From Mycolicibacterium madagascariense (GTDB lineage: Bacteria; Actinomycetota; Actinomycetes; Mycobacteriales; Mycobacteriaceae): a DNA stretch of 64,000 nucleotides. Shown here in pieces: positions 17,503 to 26,364 of this stretch (positions are counted from its first letter, which is position 1; each line of letters begins with the position of its first letter). Under the pieces are notes generated by a model. That model was not told the DNA's origin. It was given only the letters and a program-made list of their open reading frames with translations, and did not search any database. The stretch spans positions 4,464,001 through 4,528,000 of the forward strand of contig NZ_AP022610.1 of the NCBI RefSeq assembly GCF_010729665.1. Reading direction: 5' to 3'. The translations under genes and the position numbers were made by a program.

Positions 17503-18306
17503 ATGCTGCCACCGGCAAGTGACAACGGCTCGGTCCTGGTCACCGGCGCCTCCTCGGGTATCGGGGAGGAGCTGGCGCGGGAGTTCGCCCGACGCGGCCG
17601 TCACGTCGTCCTGGTCGCGCGCCGGGCGGACAAGCTGCGGGCGCTCGCGACGTCGCTGGGCGCCTCGGCCGAGGTGCTGCCCGCCGACCTGTCCCGGGCC
17701 GAGGACCGCGCGGCGCTCCCCGCCAGGGTCGGCGACCTCGGCCGCGTCGTCGACGTCCTGGTCAACAACGCCGGTCTGAGCACGTCCGGCCCGGTCGCCA
17801 CCTCGGATCCGGCCGCCGAACTCAACCTCATCGAGGTCGACGTCGCCGCCGTGGCCGACCTGTGCAGCCGCTTCGTGCCCGGCATGGTGGCCCGCGGCAG
17901 GGGTGCGGTGCTGAACGTCGCATCGGTCGCCGGGTTCGGCCCGGTGCCCGGTCAGGCCGCCTACGGCGGGGCTAAGGCGTTCGTGCTGTCCTACACCCAG
18001 TCGCTCAGTCAGGAGCTGCAGGGCACCGGCGTCATCGCGTCGGCGCTCTGCCCCGGGCCGGTGAAGACGGGATTCGGTGCGGCGGCCGGGATCCCGGACG
18101 CGGACGCCGAAGCCGCCCTGCCCAAGGCCATGTGGGTCAGCGCCGCCGACGTCGCGAAGGCGGCGGTCGACGGCCTGGCGGCGGGCAAGACCATCGTCAT
18201 CCCCGGCGCACTCAACCGGGTCGGCGCCGCGGCCTACAAGGTGCTGCCGCGCCGGGTGCTGCTGCCGATCCTGGCGCGCACCCACCCCGCCCTGAAGAAC
18301 GCCTAG
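17503..18306 (+). CDS. SDR family oxidoreductase
   Basis: Short-chain dehydrogenase of 267 residues with the TGASSGIG cofactor motif, an Arg pair after strand 2 (VARRADKL) indicating NADPH, NNAG, and the catalytic YGGAK. The C-terminal basic/hydrophobic tail (YKVLPRRVLLPILART) is common in mycobacterial SDRs of the DltE/ketoreductase type and may lie against the membrane. The ATG at 17503 follows a TAGGCT hexamer by 6 nt. The stop overlaps the convergent alpha/beta hydrolase by 4 bp. The substrate is unknown. Confidence 0.88.
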   Translation: MLPPASDNGSVLVTGASSGIGEELAREFARRGRHVVLVARRADKLRALATSLGASAEVLPADLSRAEDRAALPARVGDLGRVVDVLVNNAGLSTSGPVATSDPAAELNLIEVDVAAVADLCSRFVPGMVARGRGAVLNVASVAGFGPVPGQAAYGGAKAFVLSYTQSLSQELQGTGVIASALCPGPVKTGFGAAAGIPDADAEAALPKAMWVSAADVAKAAVDGLAAGKTIVIPGALNRVGAAAYKVLPRRVLLPILARTHPALKNA

Positions 18307-19211
18307 CCTGCGGGATCGCCGAGGAACTCGACGATCGACCGCGCGACCCGATCCGGCTGATCCAGCTGCATGAAATGCCCTGCGCCAGAGACGATCTGGG
18401 CCGCGCTCCCCTCGGGCAGCGCGGGCTTCACCCAGTGGGTGTACTCCGCCGAGGCGCACCCGTCGTCGGCGCCGTGCAGGTAGAGCGTCGGCACGCGCAG
18501 TCGGGCCAACCAGTACCGGTGCAGATCGGCGTACCGCGGTGGCGGCGCACTGCCCCGCATCGTGGCGCGGTAGTACCCGAGCGCCGCGCGCCAGTTCTCG
18601 GGCGCCCCGATGGCGTCCATCACTAGTGCCACGTCCTCGCTCGCGTCGTACGACGGCGACCACTGCCGCCACAGCCGTGGCACCACCCAGGACGCGGATC
18701 GCGCTGGCAGCCAGGGCAATTGGAAGTACGTGATGTACCAACTGCGCAGCAGCTGGCGGGGCAGCCGTGCCGCCAGCCGCGCCGGGTCGGGCAGCCCGCG
18801 TAGGGGTCGGAACGTGCCCGCGGGCGGTACCGACATGATGACGGCCTTCGTGAACGGGCTCTCGGGCATGGCCGCGAGGCCCGCGCCCGCGATCGCCCCC
18901 CAATCGTGGCCGATCACCACGTCGCGGCCGGTGGCACCCGCGGTCTCCAGCACCCGCAGCGCGTCGTCCATCAGTGCGCCGACGTGGTAGCTGTCATCGG
19001 TCGACGTCGTCGACGGTGCGTAGCCCCGCAGGAACGGCGCGACGACCCGCCAGCCCGCGTCCACCAGACGCGGCGCGACCTTGCGCCAACCGTGCGCGGT
19101 ATCGGGAAAACCATGCAGGCACAGTGCAATCGGGGCGTCGTCGGGTCCCCAGGACAGTGCCTTCAGCGTGACGTCGGGAGTGGAGACGTCGAGCCAGCGT
19201 GGTTCCGTCAC
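18303..19211 (-). CDS. Alpha/beta hydrolase (epoxide hydrolase/haloalkane dehalogenase-like)
   Basis: Alpha/beta-fold hydrolase of 302 residues. LCLHGFPDTAHGW forms the oxyanion loop and Asp103 in VIGHDWGA is the nucleophile. An Asp rather than a Ser is the hallmark of epoxide hydrolases and dehalogenases. The acid and His sit in LYLHGADDGC and GAGHFMQLDQPD. The GTG at 19211 follows a TAGGCT hexamer by 6 nt (leaderless). The substrate is unknown. Convergent 4-bp overlap with the SDR gene. Confidence 0.87.
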   Translation of the reverse strand: MTEPRWLDVSTPDVTLKALSWGPDDAPIALCLHGFPDTAHGWRKVAPRLVDAGWRVVAPFLRGYAPSTTSTDDSYHVGALMDDALRVLETAGATGRDVVIGHDWGAIAGAGLAAMPESPFTKAVIMSVPPAGTFRPLRGLPDPARLAARLPRQLLRSWYITYFQLPWLPARSASWVVPRLWRQWSPSYDASEDVALVMDAIGAPENWRAALGYYRATMRGSAPPPRYADLHRYWLARLRVPTLYLHGADDGCASAEYTHWVKPALPEGSAAQIVSGAGHFMQLDQPDRVARSIVEFLGDPAG

Positions 19212-19304
19212 CGCTACAGCCTAGGAGTCGACGGCAGCCGCCACTAGCGGGCCCATGCCCTCTGGGTAACGTGAGGTCCCGGTCTGTGTGAAAGGTTGTC
19301 CGCG

Positions 19305-20168
19305 ATGTCAATGAGCAAAGCCAGCAGCACGTCGAGCACCGTCGAGTTCCGCGGAGTCGACGACCTCACCCTCGTCGCCGACGAGTGGAACCGCGACGCC
19401 ACGACCGATCACCCGTCGATCCTGATGCTGCACGGCGGCGGACAGAACCGACACTCCTGGAAGAACACCGGCCAGATCCTCGCCGATCGCGGGTTCCACG
19501 TGATCGCGCTCGACAGCCGCGGCCACGGGGACAGCGACCGCTCCCCCACCGCCGACTACCGCGTCGAGACGCTGTGCTCGGACATCCTGCACGTGCTCTA
19601 CCAGATCGGCGGGCCGACCGTGCTGATCGGCGCCAGCATGGGTGGTCTCACCGGCATCCTCGCCGCGCACGAGGCGGGCCCCGAACTGGTCACCAAGCTG
19701 GTGCTCGTCGACGTCGTGCCGCGGTTCGAGAAGAACGGCAGCGCGCGCATCCGCGACTTCATGTTCAGCGGGGTCGACGGTTTCGCCTCCCTCGACGAGG
19801 CCGCCGACGCCGTCGCCGCGTACCTGCCGCACCGCACACGCCCGCGCAGTCCCGAGGGGCTGACGAAGAACCTGCGGCTGCGCGACGGCCGCTGGTACTG
19901 GCACTGGGACCCGGCGTTCCTCACCAAGCCCGAGGACGATCCCTACACCCGCATGGACATGCTCGAGCAGGCCGCGATCAATCTGCAGGTTCCCACGCTG
20001 CTCATCCGCGGCAAGCTCTCCGACGTGGTCAGCGAGGCCGGTGTGCGCGACTTCCTGTCCAAGGTGCCCAGTGCCGAATTCGTCGAACTGTCGGGTGCGG
20101 GCCACACGGCAGCCGGTGACGACAACGACGCGTTCAGCGAGGTCGTCGTCGACTTCGTGTCCCGCTGA
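19305..20168 (+). CDS. Alpha/beta hydrolase (serine type)
   Basis: Alpha/beta hydrolase of 287 residues with LMLHGGGQNRHSW, nucleophile Ser111 in IGASMGG, and the catalytic His in LSGAGHTAAGDD. The ATG at 19305 is used (AAAGG about 9 nt upstream); a second ATG at 19311 is possible. Only 2 nt separate its stop from the start of the large kinase/phospho-lyase fusion, so the two are almost certainly co-translated. It may supply that enzyme's substrate, for example by freeing an amine or amino alcohol from an ester or amide; this is inference. Confidence 0.87.
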   Translation: MSMSKASSTSSTVEFRGVDDLTLVADEWNRDATTDHPSILMLHGGGQNRHSWKNTGQILADRGFHVIALDSRGHGDSDRSPTADYRVETLCSDILHVLYQIGGPTVLIGASMGGLTGILAAHEAGPELVTKLVLVDVVPRFEKNGSARIRDFMFSGVDGFASLDEAADAVAAYLPHRTRPRSPEGLTKNLRLRDGRWYWHWDPAFLTKPEDDPYTRMDMLEQAAINLQVPTLLIRGKLSDVVSEAGVRDFLSKVPSAEFVELSGAGHTAAGDDNDAFSEVVVDFVSR

Positions 20169-20170
20169 GC

Positions 20171-23071
20171 ATGGGGTTCGACTTCCTCCGAGAGCCGGAA
20201 CTGCCCGCACCCCGGGTCGGCGAGGCGCAAGCCACGCGGCTACTGGCGACGCACTACGGCATCGAGGCCCGGCTGGAGTCGCTGGGCAGCAACCAGGACG
20301 AGAACTTCCTCGTCATCGCCGCCGGGGACCGCACGGTCGGCGTCCTGAAGATCGCCAACCCGGCCTTCACCGCGGTCGAACTCGCCGCGCAGGACGCCGC
20401 CGCCGAAGCCATCGCCCACGCGGAACCGTCACTGCGCGTGGCCGTTCCGCAGCGCAACCTCGACGGTGAGGTCGCCACCGAGGTCACGGGTCTGCTCGAC
20501 GGCACCGCCCACGTTCGGTTGCTACCGTTCTTGTCGGGCGGGACGCTCGTCGACATGGGATACCTGGCGCCCGCCGTCGTCGCGGGAATGGGCGACCTGG
20601 CGGCCCGCGTCAGCTGCGCCCTCGCCGACTTTCGGCATCCCGGGTTGGATCGCGCCCTGCAGTGGGATCTGCGATTCGGCCACGACGTCGTGCAGATGCT
20701 GGCATCCCACGTCGCCGATCCGACTCTGCGCGAACGTCTTTGCACGGCCGCGGCCGACGCATGGGCGCGGATCGCCCCGGTGGCCCACCAACTCCCGCGG
20801 CAGGCAGTGCATCTGGACCTGACCGACGCCAACGTCGTCGCCGGGGCGGCCCGACGACCCGACGGCATCATCGACTTCGGCGACCTCTCCGACACCTGGG
20901 CCGTGTCGGAACTCGCCATCACGCTGTCGTCGGTGCTCGGCCATTGCGGTGCCGCCCCGACGTCGATCCTGCCGGGAGTCAAGGCCTTTCACGCGACCCG
21001 CCCGTTGAGCGGAGCCGAGGTCGACGCGCTCTGGCCGCTACTGGTGCTGCGCACCGCGGTGCTCATCGTCAGCGGGGCCCAACAGGTGTCACTCGACCCC
21101 GACAACGCCTACCTCACCGACCAGTCCCATGCCGAGTCGCGGATGTTCGAACAGGCGACGTCGGTGCCGATGGACGTGATGACCGCCGTCGTCCGCGCCG
21201 AACTCGGCCTCGCCGAGCCGCCCGCCGCGCTCACCGGGTCGCTGATCCCCGAGTTGGACGTCGCGTCGGTTCACGAGCTGGACCTCTCGACCACCTCGGA
21301 GCTCTTCGATAAGGCTCCGGAAGGCGTTCTGGGAGAACACTTTCGGAACGGTGTGGCCGTGGCCGCGATCGAGGCCGGCGCGACGCTCGTCGTCACCCGC
21401 TTCGGCGAGGCGGACCTGACGAGGGCGCCGCTGCTGAGCCAGGACTCCCCCGCCGTCGTCGCCACCGGCGTGTCGATGTGGCCGGCCGCCCCGCTGACGC
21501 TGGTCGCGCCGTGGCCGGGGGAGATCGTGCGCCGCGACGGCGAATTCAACCTGCGCGGAACGGAATTCGAGCTGACCCTCACCGGGGCCGAGCCCACGCC
21601 CGCGGACACGGTCACCACCGGTGAGCCGCTGGCGACCGTGGGTGCGGGCGGGTGGACCCACGTCGCGGTGCGTCCCGTGGGTGCGCCCGTCGCACCGGCG
21701 TACGTCACGGCCGAACTGGCCCCGGGGTGGCTGGCCCTCTCGCGTGATCCGAGTCCGCTGCTCGGCCTCCCCGAGTCGTCGAGCGAAACGACGTCAAACC
21801 TGTTGGCGCGCCGCGACGAGAGCTTCGCGCGGGTGCAGGAGCATTACTACGCCGACCCACCGCAGATCGAACGCGGGCGGCGGCACTACCTGATGTCGAC
21901 CGCCGGGCGGGCCTACCTCGACATGGTCAACAACGTCACGATGCTCGGCCACGCCCACCCCCGCGTGGCCGACACCGCGAACCGCCAACTGCGACGGCTG
22001 AACACCAACTCCCGGTTCAACTACGAGGCCGTCGTCGAGTTCAGCGAACGGCTTGCCGCGATGCTGCCCGACCCGCTGGACACCGTGTTCCTGGTCAATT
22101 CCGGTTCTGAGGCAAGCGATCTCGCGTTGCGGCTGGCACTGGCGGTGTCCGGGCATCGCGACGTCATCGCGGTCGGCGAGGCCTACCACGGGTGGACGTA
22201 CGCCACCGACGCGGTGTCGACGTCGACCGCCGACAATCCCCAGGCCCTCACCACCCGACCGGACTGGATCCATGCGGTGGAGTCCCCCAACAGCTTTCGG
22301 GGGACCCATCGCGGCGCCGACGCCGCGCGGTACGCGACGGACGCGGTGGCCACGGTGGCCGACCTCGTCGCGGCGGGGCGGCCGCCCGCGGGGTTCATCT
22401 GCGAGTCGGTGTACGGCAACGCCGGTGGCATGGCCCTGCCCGACGGCTACCTGCGCCAGGTGTACGCCGCCGTCCGTGCGGCGGGTGGTTACGCGATCGC
22501 CGACGAGGTTCAGGTCGGTTATGGCCGGCTCGGGGAATGGTTCTGGGGCTTCGAGCAGCAGGGCGTGGTGCCCGACATCGTGTCGATCGCCAAGTCGACG
22601 GGCAATGGCTACCCGCTGGGCGCCGTCATCACCAGCCGCGCGATCGCCGACGCGTTCAGCTCGCAGGGATACTTCTTCTCCTCGACCGGCGGCAGCCCGC
22701 TGTCGTGCGCGATCGGGCTCACGGTGCTCGACGTGCTGCGCGAGGAAGACCTGCAGGGCAACGCGAAACGCGTCGGCGGCCACCTCAAGGCCGAACTGAC
22801 CGCGCTCGCCGCGAAGCACCCCATCATCGGCACCGTGCACGGCATGGGGCTCTACCTCGGCGTCGAGATGGTCCGCGACCGCGACACCCTCGAGCCCGCC
22901 ACCGAGGAGACCGCCGCGATCTGTGATCGCATGCTCGAACTCGGCGTCGTCATCCAGCCGACCGGCGAGCGCCAGAACATCCTGAAGACCAAGCCGCCGC
23001 TGTGCCTCGACGTCGCGGGCGCGGACTTCTACGTCGCGGCGCTGGACCGGGTGCTCACCGAGGGTTGGTGA
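20171..23071 (+). CDS. Fused APH-type kinase and class III PLP enzyme (probable amino-alcohol kinase/phospho-lyase)
   Basis: A 966-residue fusion. Residues about 20-355 are an aminoglycoside-phosphotransferase/choline-kinase fold with the catalytic loop H214-LD216-xxxx-N221 and metal-binding D235-F-G. Residues about 356-540 form a beta-rich linker with a lipoyl/M23-like look (APWPGEIVRRDG). Residues about 545-966 are a class III aminotransferase-fold PLP domain with IADEVQVGYGR (Asp778 binds the pyridine N) and Schiff-base Lys808 (IAKSTGNGYPLG). The closest family knowledge is hydroxylysine or ethanolamine kinase joined to an O-phospho-amine phospho-lyase: phosphorylate a hydroxy-amine, then eliminate phosphate and ammonia. 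The true substrate is unknown. The 3' end overlaps the TetR gene by 43 bp. Confidence 0.85.
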   Translation: MGFDFLREPELPAPRVGEAQATRLLATHYGIEARLESLGSNQDENFLVIAAGDRTVGVLKIANPAFTAVELAAQDAAAEAIAHAEPSLRVAVPQRNLDGEVATEVTGLLDGTAHVRLLPFLSGGTLVDMGYLAPAVVAGMGDLAARVSCALADFRHPGLDRALQWDLRFGHDVVQMLASHVADPTLRERLCTAAADAWARIAPVAHQLPRQAVHLDLTDANVVAGAARRPDGIIDFGDLSDTWAVSELAITLSSVLGHCGAAPTSILPGVKAFHATRPLSGAEVDALWPLLVLRTAVLIVSGAQQVSLDPDNAYLTDQSHAESRMFEQATSVPMDVMTAVVRAELGLAEPPAALTGSLIPELDVASVHELDLSTTSELFDKAPEGVLGEHFRNGVAVAAIEAGATLVVTRFGEADLTRAPLLSQDSPAVVATGVSMWPAAPLTLVAPWPGEIVRRDGEFNLRGTEFELTLTGAEPTPADTVTTGEPLATVGAGGWTHVAVRPVGAPVAPAYVTAELAPGWLALSRDPSPLLGLPESSSETTSNLLARRDESFARVQEHYYADPPQIERGRRHYLMSTAGRAYLDMVNNVTMLGHAHPRVADTANRQLRRLNTNSRFNYEAVVEFSERLAAMLPDPLDTVFLVNSGSEASDLALRLALAVSGHRDVIAVGEAYHGWTYATDAVSTSTADNPQALTTRPDWIHAVESPNSFRGTHRGADAARYATDAVATVADLVAAGRPPAGFICESVYGNAGGMALPDGYLRQVYAAVRAAGGYAIADEVQVGYGRLGEWFWGFEQQGVVPDIVSIAKSTGNGYPLGAVITSRAIADAFSSQGYFFSSTGGSPLSCAIGLTVLDVLREEDLQGNAKRVGGHLKAELTALAAKHPIIGTVHGMGLYLGVEMVRDRDTLEPATEETAAICDRMLELGVVIQPTGERQNILKTKPPLCLDVAGADFYVAALDRVLTEGW

Positions 23072-23658
23072 GCCGAGGGCAGTTCGGACGCGACGTAGGA
23101 CCGCGCGATGTGGGCGATCTCGTTGCCGGTGGCGTCGCGCGTCACCTTCTGCGCGCCGAGGCCGTCGATGAGGATCAGCAGCCGTCGGGCCGACGCCTCG
23201 ACGTCGCTCACCTCGAACTCCCCCGCGTCGCGACCGGCCCGCAGGATCTCGCCGATCAAAGTCAGCCACGCGTCGGTCAGTGCGGGGACCTCGGCGGCCA
23301 GCGTGGGGTTGCGGCGGCCGAGGCTCCACGCGTCGAGCCACAGCGCACTGGCGATCTCGCTGACGTCACCGAGCACGTAGTCCAGTAGCGCCTCGAGACG
23401 CGCGGTGGGCCTCGACGCCGTGCCGACGTGTGTGCGGGCCGCGTCCAAATCCGCCAGGGCCGCTGTGCGAAAGGCCGCGGCGATCAGCTGATCCGCCGAC
23501 GAGAAGTAGTGGCTGACCAGGCCTGGGGTGACGCCGAGGTCGGCTCCCACGCGCCGCAGCGTGACCGCCGCGAGGCCGTCGGCGTGGCTGATCTCGACGG
23601 CCCTGGCGAGTAGCTCCTCGCGGCGTTCGGACGGCAGCTTTCGCTTGGCGTCGCGCAT
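23029..23658 (-). CDS. TetR family transcriptional regulator
   Basis: Regulator of 209 residues. The N-terminal TetR helix-turn-helix (RREELLARAVEISHADGLAA, then LGVTPGLVSHYFSSADQLI) is followed by a helical ligand domain. The ATG at 23658 (MRDAKRKLP) is used; the longer reading to 23766 would run into the permease gene. Its 3' end overlaps the end of the kinase/phospho-lyase gene by 43 bp on the opposite strand. It diverges from the NCS1 permease over a 90-bp gap with direct repeats, so it probably controls the permease and perhaps the enzyme operon. Confidence 0.88.
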   Translation of the reverse strand: MRDAKRKLPSERREELLARAVEISHADGLAAVTLRRVGADLGVTPGLVSHYFSSADQLIAAAFRTAALADLDAARTHVGTASRPTARLEALLDYVLGDVSEIASALWLDAWSLGRRNPTLAAEVPALTDAWLTLIGEILRAGRDAGEFEVSDVEASARRLLILIDGLGAQKVTRDATGNEIAHIARSYVASELPSAHQPSVSTRSSAAT

Positions 23659-23690
23659 CTCGACCTTTCCCCTTGACGCATGAGGTTTGT

Positions 23691-23717
23691 TATTGAACAC
23701 TACATCAACACTATTGA
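23691..23717. promoter_or_regulatory. Direct-repeat operator between tetR and NCS1 permease
   Basis: AACACTA occurs at 23696-23702 and again at 23707-23713, exactly 11 bp (one helical turn) apart, and ATTGA occurs at 23692-23696 and 23713-23717. The element is AT-rich against the background and lies in the divergent gap (starts 23658 and 23748). Confidence 0.45.
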
Positions 23718-23747
23718 GCCACCCGTCAACAGCTGGATCGAGAACCC

Positions 23748-25178
23748 ATGACCGCCACCACGCCATCCCAGGATCTGCACGCCGCGCCGGCCGACCACGT
23801 CGGCGGCATCGAGACCGCAGGTGTGGAGTACCTGCCGGAGGAGGCCCGCGATTCGAGCCCCCGCAACGTCGGCGCCGTGTTCCTCGGCGCCAATCTCACC
23901 TGGACGAACGTCGTGTTCGGCGCCTTCGCGATCCTGTTCGGGCTGTCGTTCTGGCAGACCGTGACCTCGATGGTCGTCGGCACCGCGGTCGGCACCCTAG
24001 CGGTGCTCCCGACGGCGACGATCGGGCCGCGTACCGGCACCAACATGACGGTATCGAGCGGCGCGTTCTTCGGCATCCGCGGCCGATTCATCGGGTCCGG
24101 CCTGGCGCTGGCCATCGCCCTGGCGTTCGCTGCGGTGACGGTCTGGACGAGCGGGGACGCGCTCGTCGCCGCCGCGCACCGATTGCTGCACGCGCCGGAC
24201 ACCCGCGTGGCACACGCCGTCGCCTACGCCGTCGTCGCCGCCCTCATGGTGACCGTCGCGCTGTACGGCCACGCGACGATCGTCGCGATGCAGAAGGTCG
24301 TCGTACCCGTCGTCGGCACGCTGATGGTGGCGGGATTCTTCGCATTCGCCGGCCACGTCGACGTGTCCGCGCCGGGTGGCAACTATTCACTCGGCGGGTA
24401 CTTGCCGACCTGGGCGTTGTCGGCAGTGCTCTTCGCGGCGGCACCGATCTCCTACGGGCCCACGATCGGCGACTACACCCGGCGGATCTCGTCGGTTCGG
24501 TTCAGCGACAGGAAGATTGGCGTCGCTCTCGGTGCCGGCATGTTCATCGGCGTCATGGTGCCCAGCCTGTTCGGTGCCTTCACGGCGCTGGCGTTTTCCA
24601 ACCCGACCGCTTCCTACCTCGACGACCTCGTCACCAACTCCCCCGCGTGGTACGTGCTGCCGATCGTCGCGATCTCGTTGCTCGGCGGACTGAGCCAGGG
24701 CGTGCTGTGCATCTACGCCAGCGGCCTGGACCTCGAGGGCCTGACCCCGCGACTGCGCAGGACCCAGACCACCGTCATCACCGCCGCGGTGGCGATCGTG
24801 CTGCTGTATGTCGGGGTGTTCGTCTTCGACGCGGTCGAATCGGTCACCTCGATGACGATCGCGCTCAACGCGCTCATCACGCCGTGGATCGCGATCCTGG
24901 CGATCGGTGCGGTGCGCACCCGCAGCTACGACCCCGTCGACCTGCAGGCGTTCGCCGAGGGGCGCCGCGGCGGACGGTACTGGTTCGCCGGCGGGTGGCA
25001 CGTCGGGGCCGTCGTCGCCTGGGTGCTCGGCGGCACCTTCGGCCTCCTGGCCGTGAACACCACGCTGTACGTCGGCCCCCTCTCCGGCATCGCGGGCGGC
25101 GTGGACCTCAGCACCGTCGGGTCCGCGGCTATCGCCGCTGTGGTCTACGTGGTGTCGCTGCGATTCGTCGAGGCCTGA
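23748..25178 (+). CDS. NCS1 family nucleobase:cation symporter-type permease
   Basis: Membrane transporter of 476 residues with about 12 hydrophobic segments. An NCS1-like N-terminus has GAVFLGANLTWTNVVFGAFA and then TIGPRTGTNMTVSSGAFFGIRG, typical of the cytosine/purine permease group. NCS1 proteins import nucleobases, hydantoins, thiamine or related small nitrogen compounds with Na+ or H+. Here it is next to the kinase/phospho-lyase fusion and shares a control region with TetR. It may therefore bring in the amine substrate of that pathway. The ATG at 23748 lies in a CCATGACC context without a strong Shine-Dalgarno. Confidence 0.87.
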   Translation: MTATTPSQDLHAAPADHVGGIETAGVEYLPEEARDSSPRNVGAVFLGANLTWTNVVFGAFAILFGLSFWQTVTSMVVGTAVGTLAVLPTATIGPRTGTNMTVSSGAFFGIRGRFIGSGLALAIALAFAAVTVWTSGDALVAAAHRLLHAPDTRVAHAVAYAVVAALMVTVALYGHATIVAMQKVVVPVVGTLMVAGFFAFAGHVDVSAPGGNYSLGGYLPTWALSAVLFAAAPISYGPTIGDYTRRISSVRFSDRKIGVALGAGMFIGVMVPSLFGAFTALAFSNPTASYLDDLVTNSPAWYVLPIVAISLLGGLSQGVLCIYASGLDLEGLTPRLRRTQTTVITAAVAIVLLYVGVFVFDAVESVTSMTIALNALITPWIAILAIGAVRTRSYDPVDLQAFAEGRRGGRYWFAGGWHVGAVVAWVLGGTFGLLAVNTTLYVGPLSGIAGGVDLSTVGSAAIAAVVYVVSLRFVEA

Positions 25179-25230
25179 CGCGCTCCGTTCTGGGTGCCCG
25201 CCGTCCCCGTCGGGGTTCGGTTCGGTTCGC

Positions 25231-25399
25231 CGGTTCCCAGGCATACATGCCTCTGCCCACCTCTGAGCGAATCGGCACGCGGACCCCGTCCCGGATTTGC
25301 TCGAGGTGGGTGATCGGTTCTCAGGCGTACATGCCTCTGCCCACCTCTGAGCGAATTGGGGCGCGGACCCCGTCCCGGATTCGCTCAAAGGTGGGCAAT
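25231..25399. repeat. Tandem 84/85-bp palindromic repeat
   Basis: Two direct copies (25231-25314 and 25315-25399), about 85 percent identical, each start CGGTTC(C/T)CAGGC(A/G)TACATGCC. Each holds a long hairpin: arms 25256-25275/25291-25310 and 25340-25359/25375-25395, built from CCCACCT...GAGCGAAT and its complement around a GGACCCCGTCC loop. They lie in the 358-bp gap 25179-25536 after the NCS1 gene. From 25400 to 25520 the gap is a G-rich run of GGCG/GGGTAGGGC units with no gene. It looks like a mobile palindromic intergenic element (REP/MIRU-like). Confidence 0.75.
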
Positions 25400-25536
25400 G
25401 AGGTGGGTGGTCGGAGCGTGGCGGGGCGGGGCGATGAGTTAGCGCGGCGCGGCGGGTAGGGCGGCGCGGCGAGGTAGGGCCGGCGTGGCGGGCAGGGCGG
25501 CGGGGTGCGGCCGGGGGCACCCTCGATAATCAACCG

Positions 25537-26316
25537 GTGTCGTCAACGTTGATCGCGATGTATGCGCTGCTCGCCGTCGCCGTCGCCGAGGCGGTTGCCA
25601 TTGCCGTCCTGTGGCGGCGGGTAGCAACCCGCGACGAGGAACTCGCCGACCTGCAGCGCAAACTCGACACCCGCAACAACCTCATCTCGGGCGGGCGCGA
25701 GGCCGTCAAGACCGTCTGGCAGACGGCGAACATTCTCCGCAAGGAGGGACTCGGCGCCGCGGTTCGCTCCAACATCGAGGACCTCGCCGACTGGGCGACT
25801 GTCGAACGCCCGGATCTCGCCCGCATGACGCTCAACGGGCGGGTCACCATCATGTTCTCCGACATCGAGGAGTCGACCGCGCTCAACGAGCGCATCGGCG
25901 ACCGCGCGTGGGTCCGCCTGATCGACCGGCACGCCAGGATGGTCAGCCGCGAGGTGAAGCGACACTCGGGCCACGTCGTCAAGAGCCAGGGCGACGGGTT
26001 CATGGTCGCGTTCGCCAAGCCCAGTGAGGCCGTCCAGTGCAGCATCGCCATCCAGAAGCACTTGGCCAGGCGGCCCAGCGGAATTCGCGTCCGCATCGGC
26101 ATCCATGCGGGCAAGTCCGTGCGGCGCGGTGACGACCTGTTCGGCCGCAACGTCGCCATGGCGGCGCGGGTGGCGTCCGCGGCCGACGGCGGCGAGATCC
26201 TCGTCAGCGAGTCGGTGCGCGACGACGTGGGCGCCGACGTGTCCTTCGACGACGGCCGAGACGTCGAACTGAAGGGTTTCAGCGGAACCCACCGGCTGTA
26301 TGCGGTGGAGCTCTAG
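25537..26316 (+). CDS. Class III adenylate/guanylate cyclase domain protein
   Basis: A 259-residue protein with one N-terminal TM segment (residues 5-26), a short coiled linker and a class III cyclase domain (about 98-259). Metal-binding Asp109 is in MFSDIEEST, and Lys149 and Asp153 in VVKSQGDG. Asp200, then Asn205 and Arg211 ([10 protein letters not shown]), give the transition-state and second substrate-binding residues. A Lys/Asp pair favours ATP, so cAMP synthesis is likely. No HAMP or sensor domain is present, so it is a minimal membrane-tethered cyclase. It starts with GTG; no clear Shine-Dalgarno. Confidence 0.87.
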   Translation: MSSTLIAMYALLAVAVAEAVAIAVLWRRVATRDEELADLQRKLDTRNNLISGGREAVKTVWQTANILRKEGLGAAVRSNIEDLADWATVERPDLARMTLNGRVTIMFSDIEESTALNERIGDRAWVRLIDRHARMVSREVKRHSGHVVKSQGDGFMVAFAKPSEAVQCSIAIQKHLARRPSGIRVRIGIHAGKSVRRGDDLFGRNVAMAARVASAADGGEILVSESVRDDVGADVSFDDGRDVELKGFSGTHRLYAVEL

Positions 26317-26364
26317 CCGACGGGATCTCGGCGGCCCCTGGCGCCTCCCGTAGCGTCATACCCC

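Noticed and set aside
17479..18903. Extension of the WS/DGAT-like frame back to 18903 (about 475 extra codons)
   Set aside because: It is antisense to the SDR gene and of shadow composition. The protein family begins at the ATG at 17478, which also has a leaderless promoter.
25231..25399. CRISPR array
   Set aside because: There are only two units of about 85 bp with no spacer between them, strong internal palindromes and no cas genes.
25321..25533. 70-codon minus-strand frame over the palindromic repeat
   Set aside because: Its sequence is just the translated repeat plus Pro/Arg-rich filler from the G-rich tract; there is no start signal.
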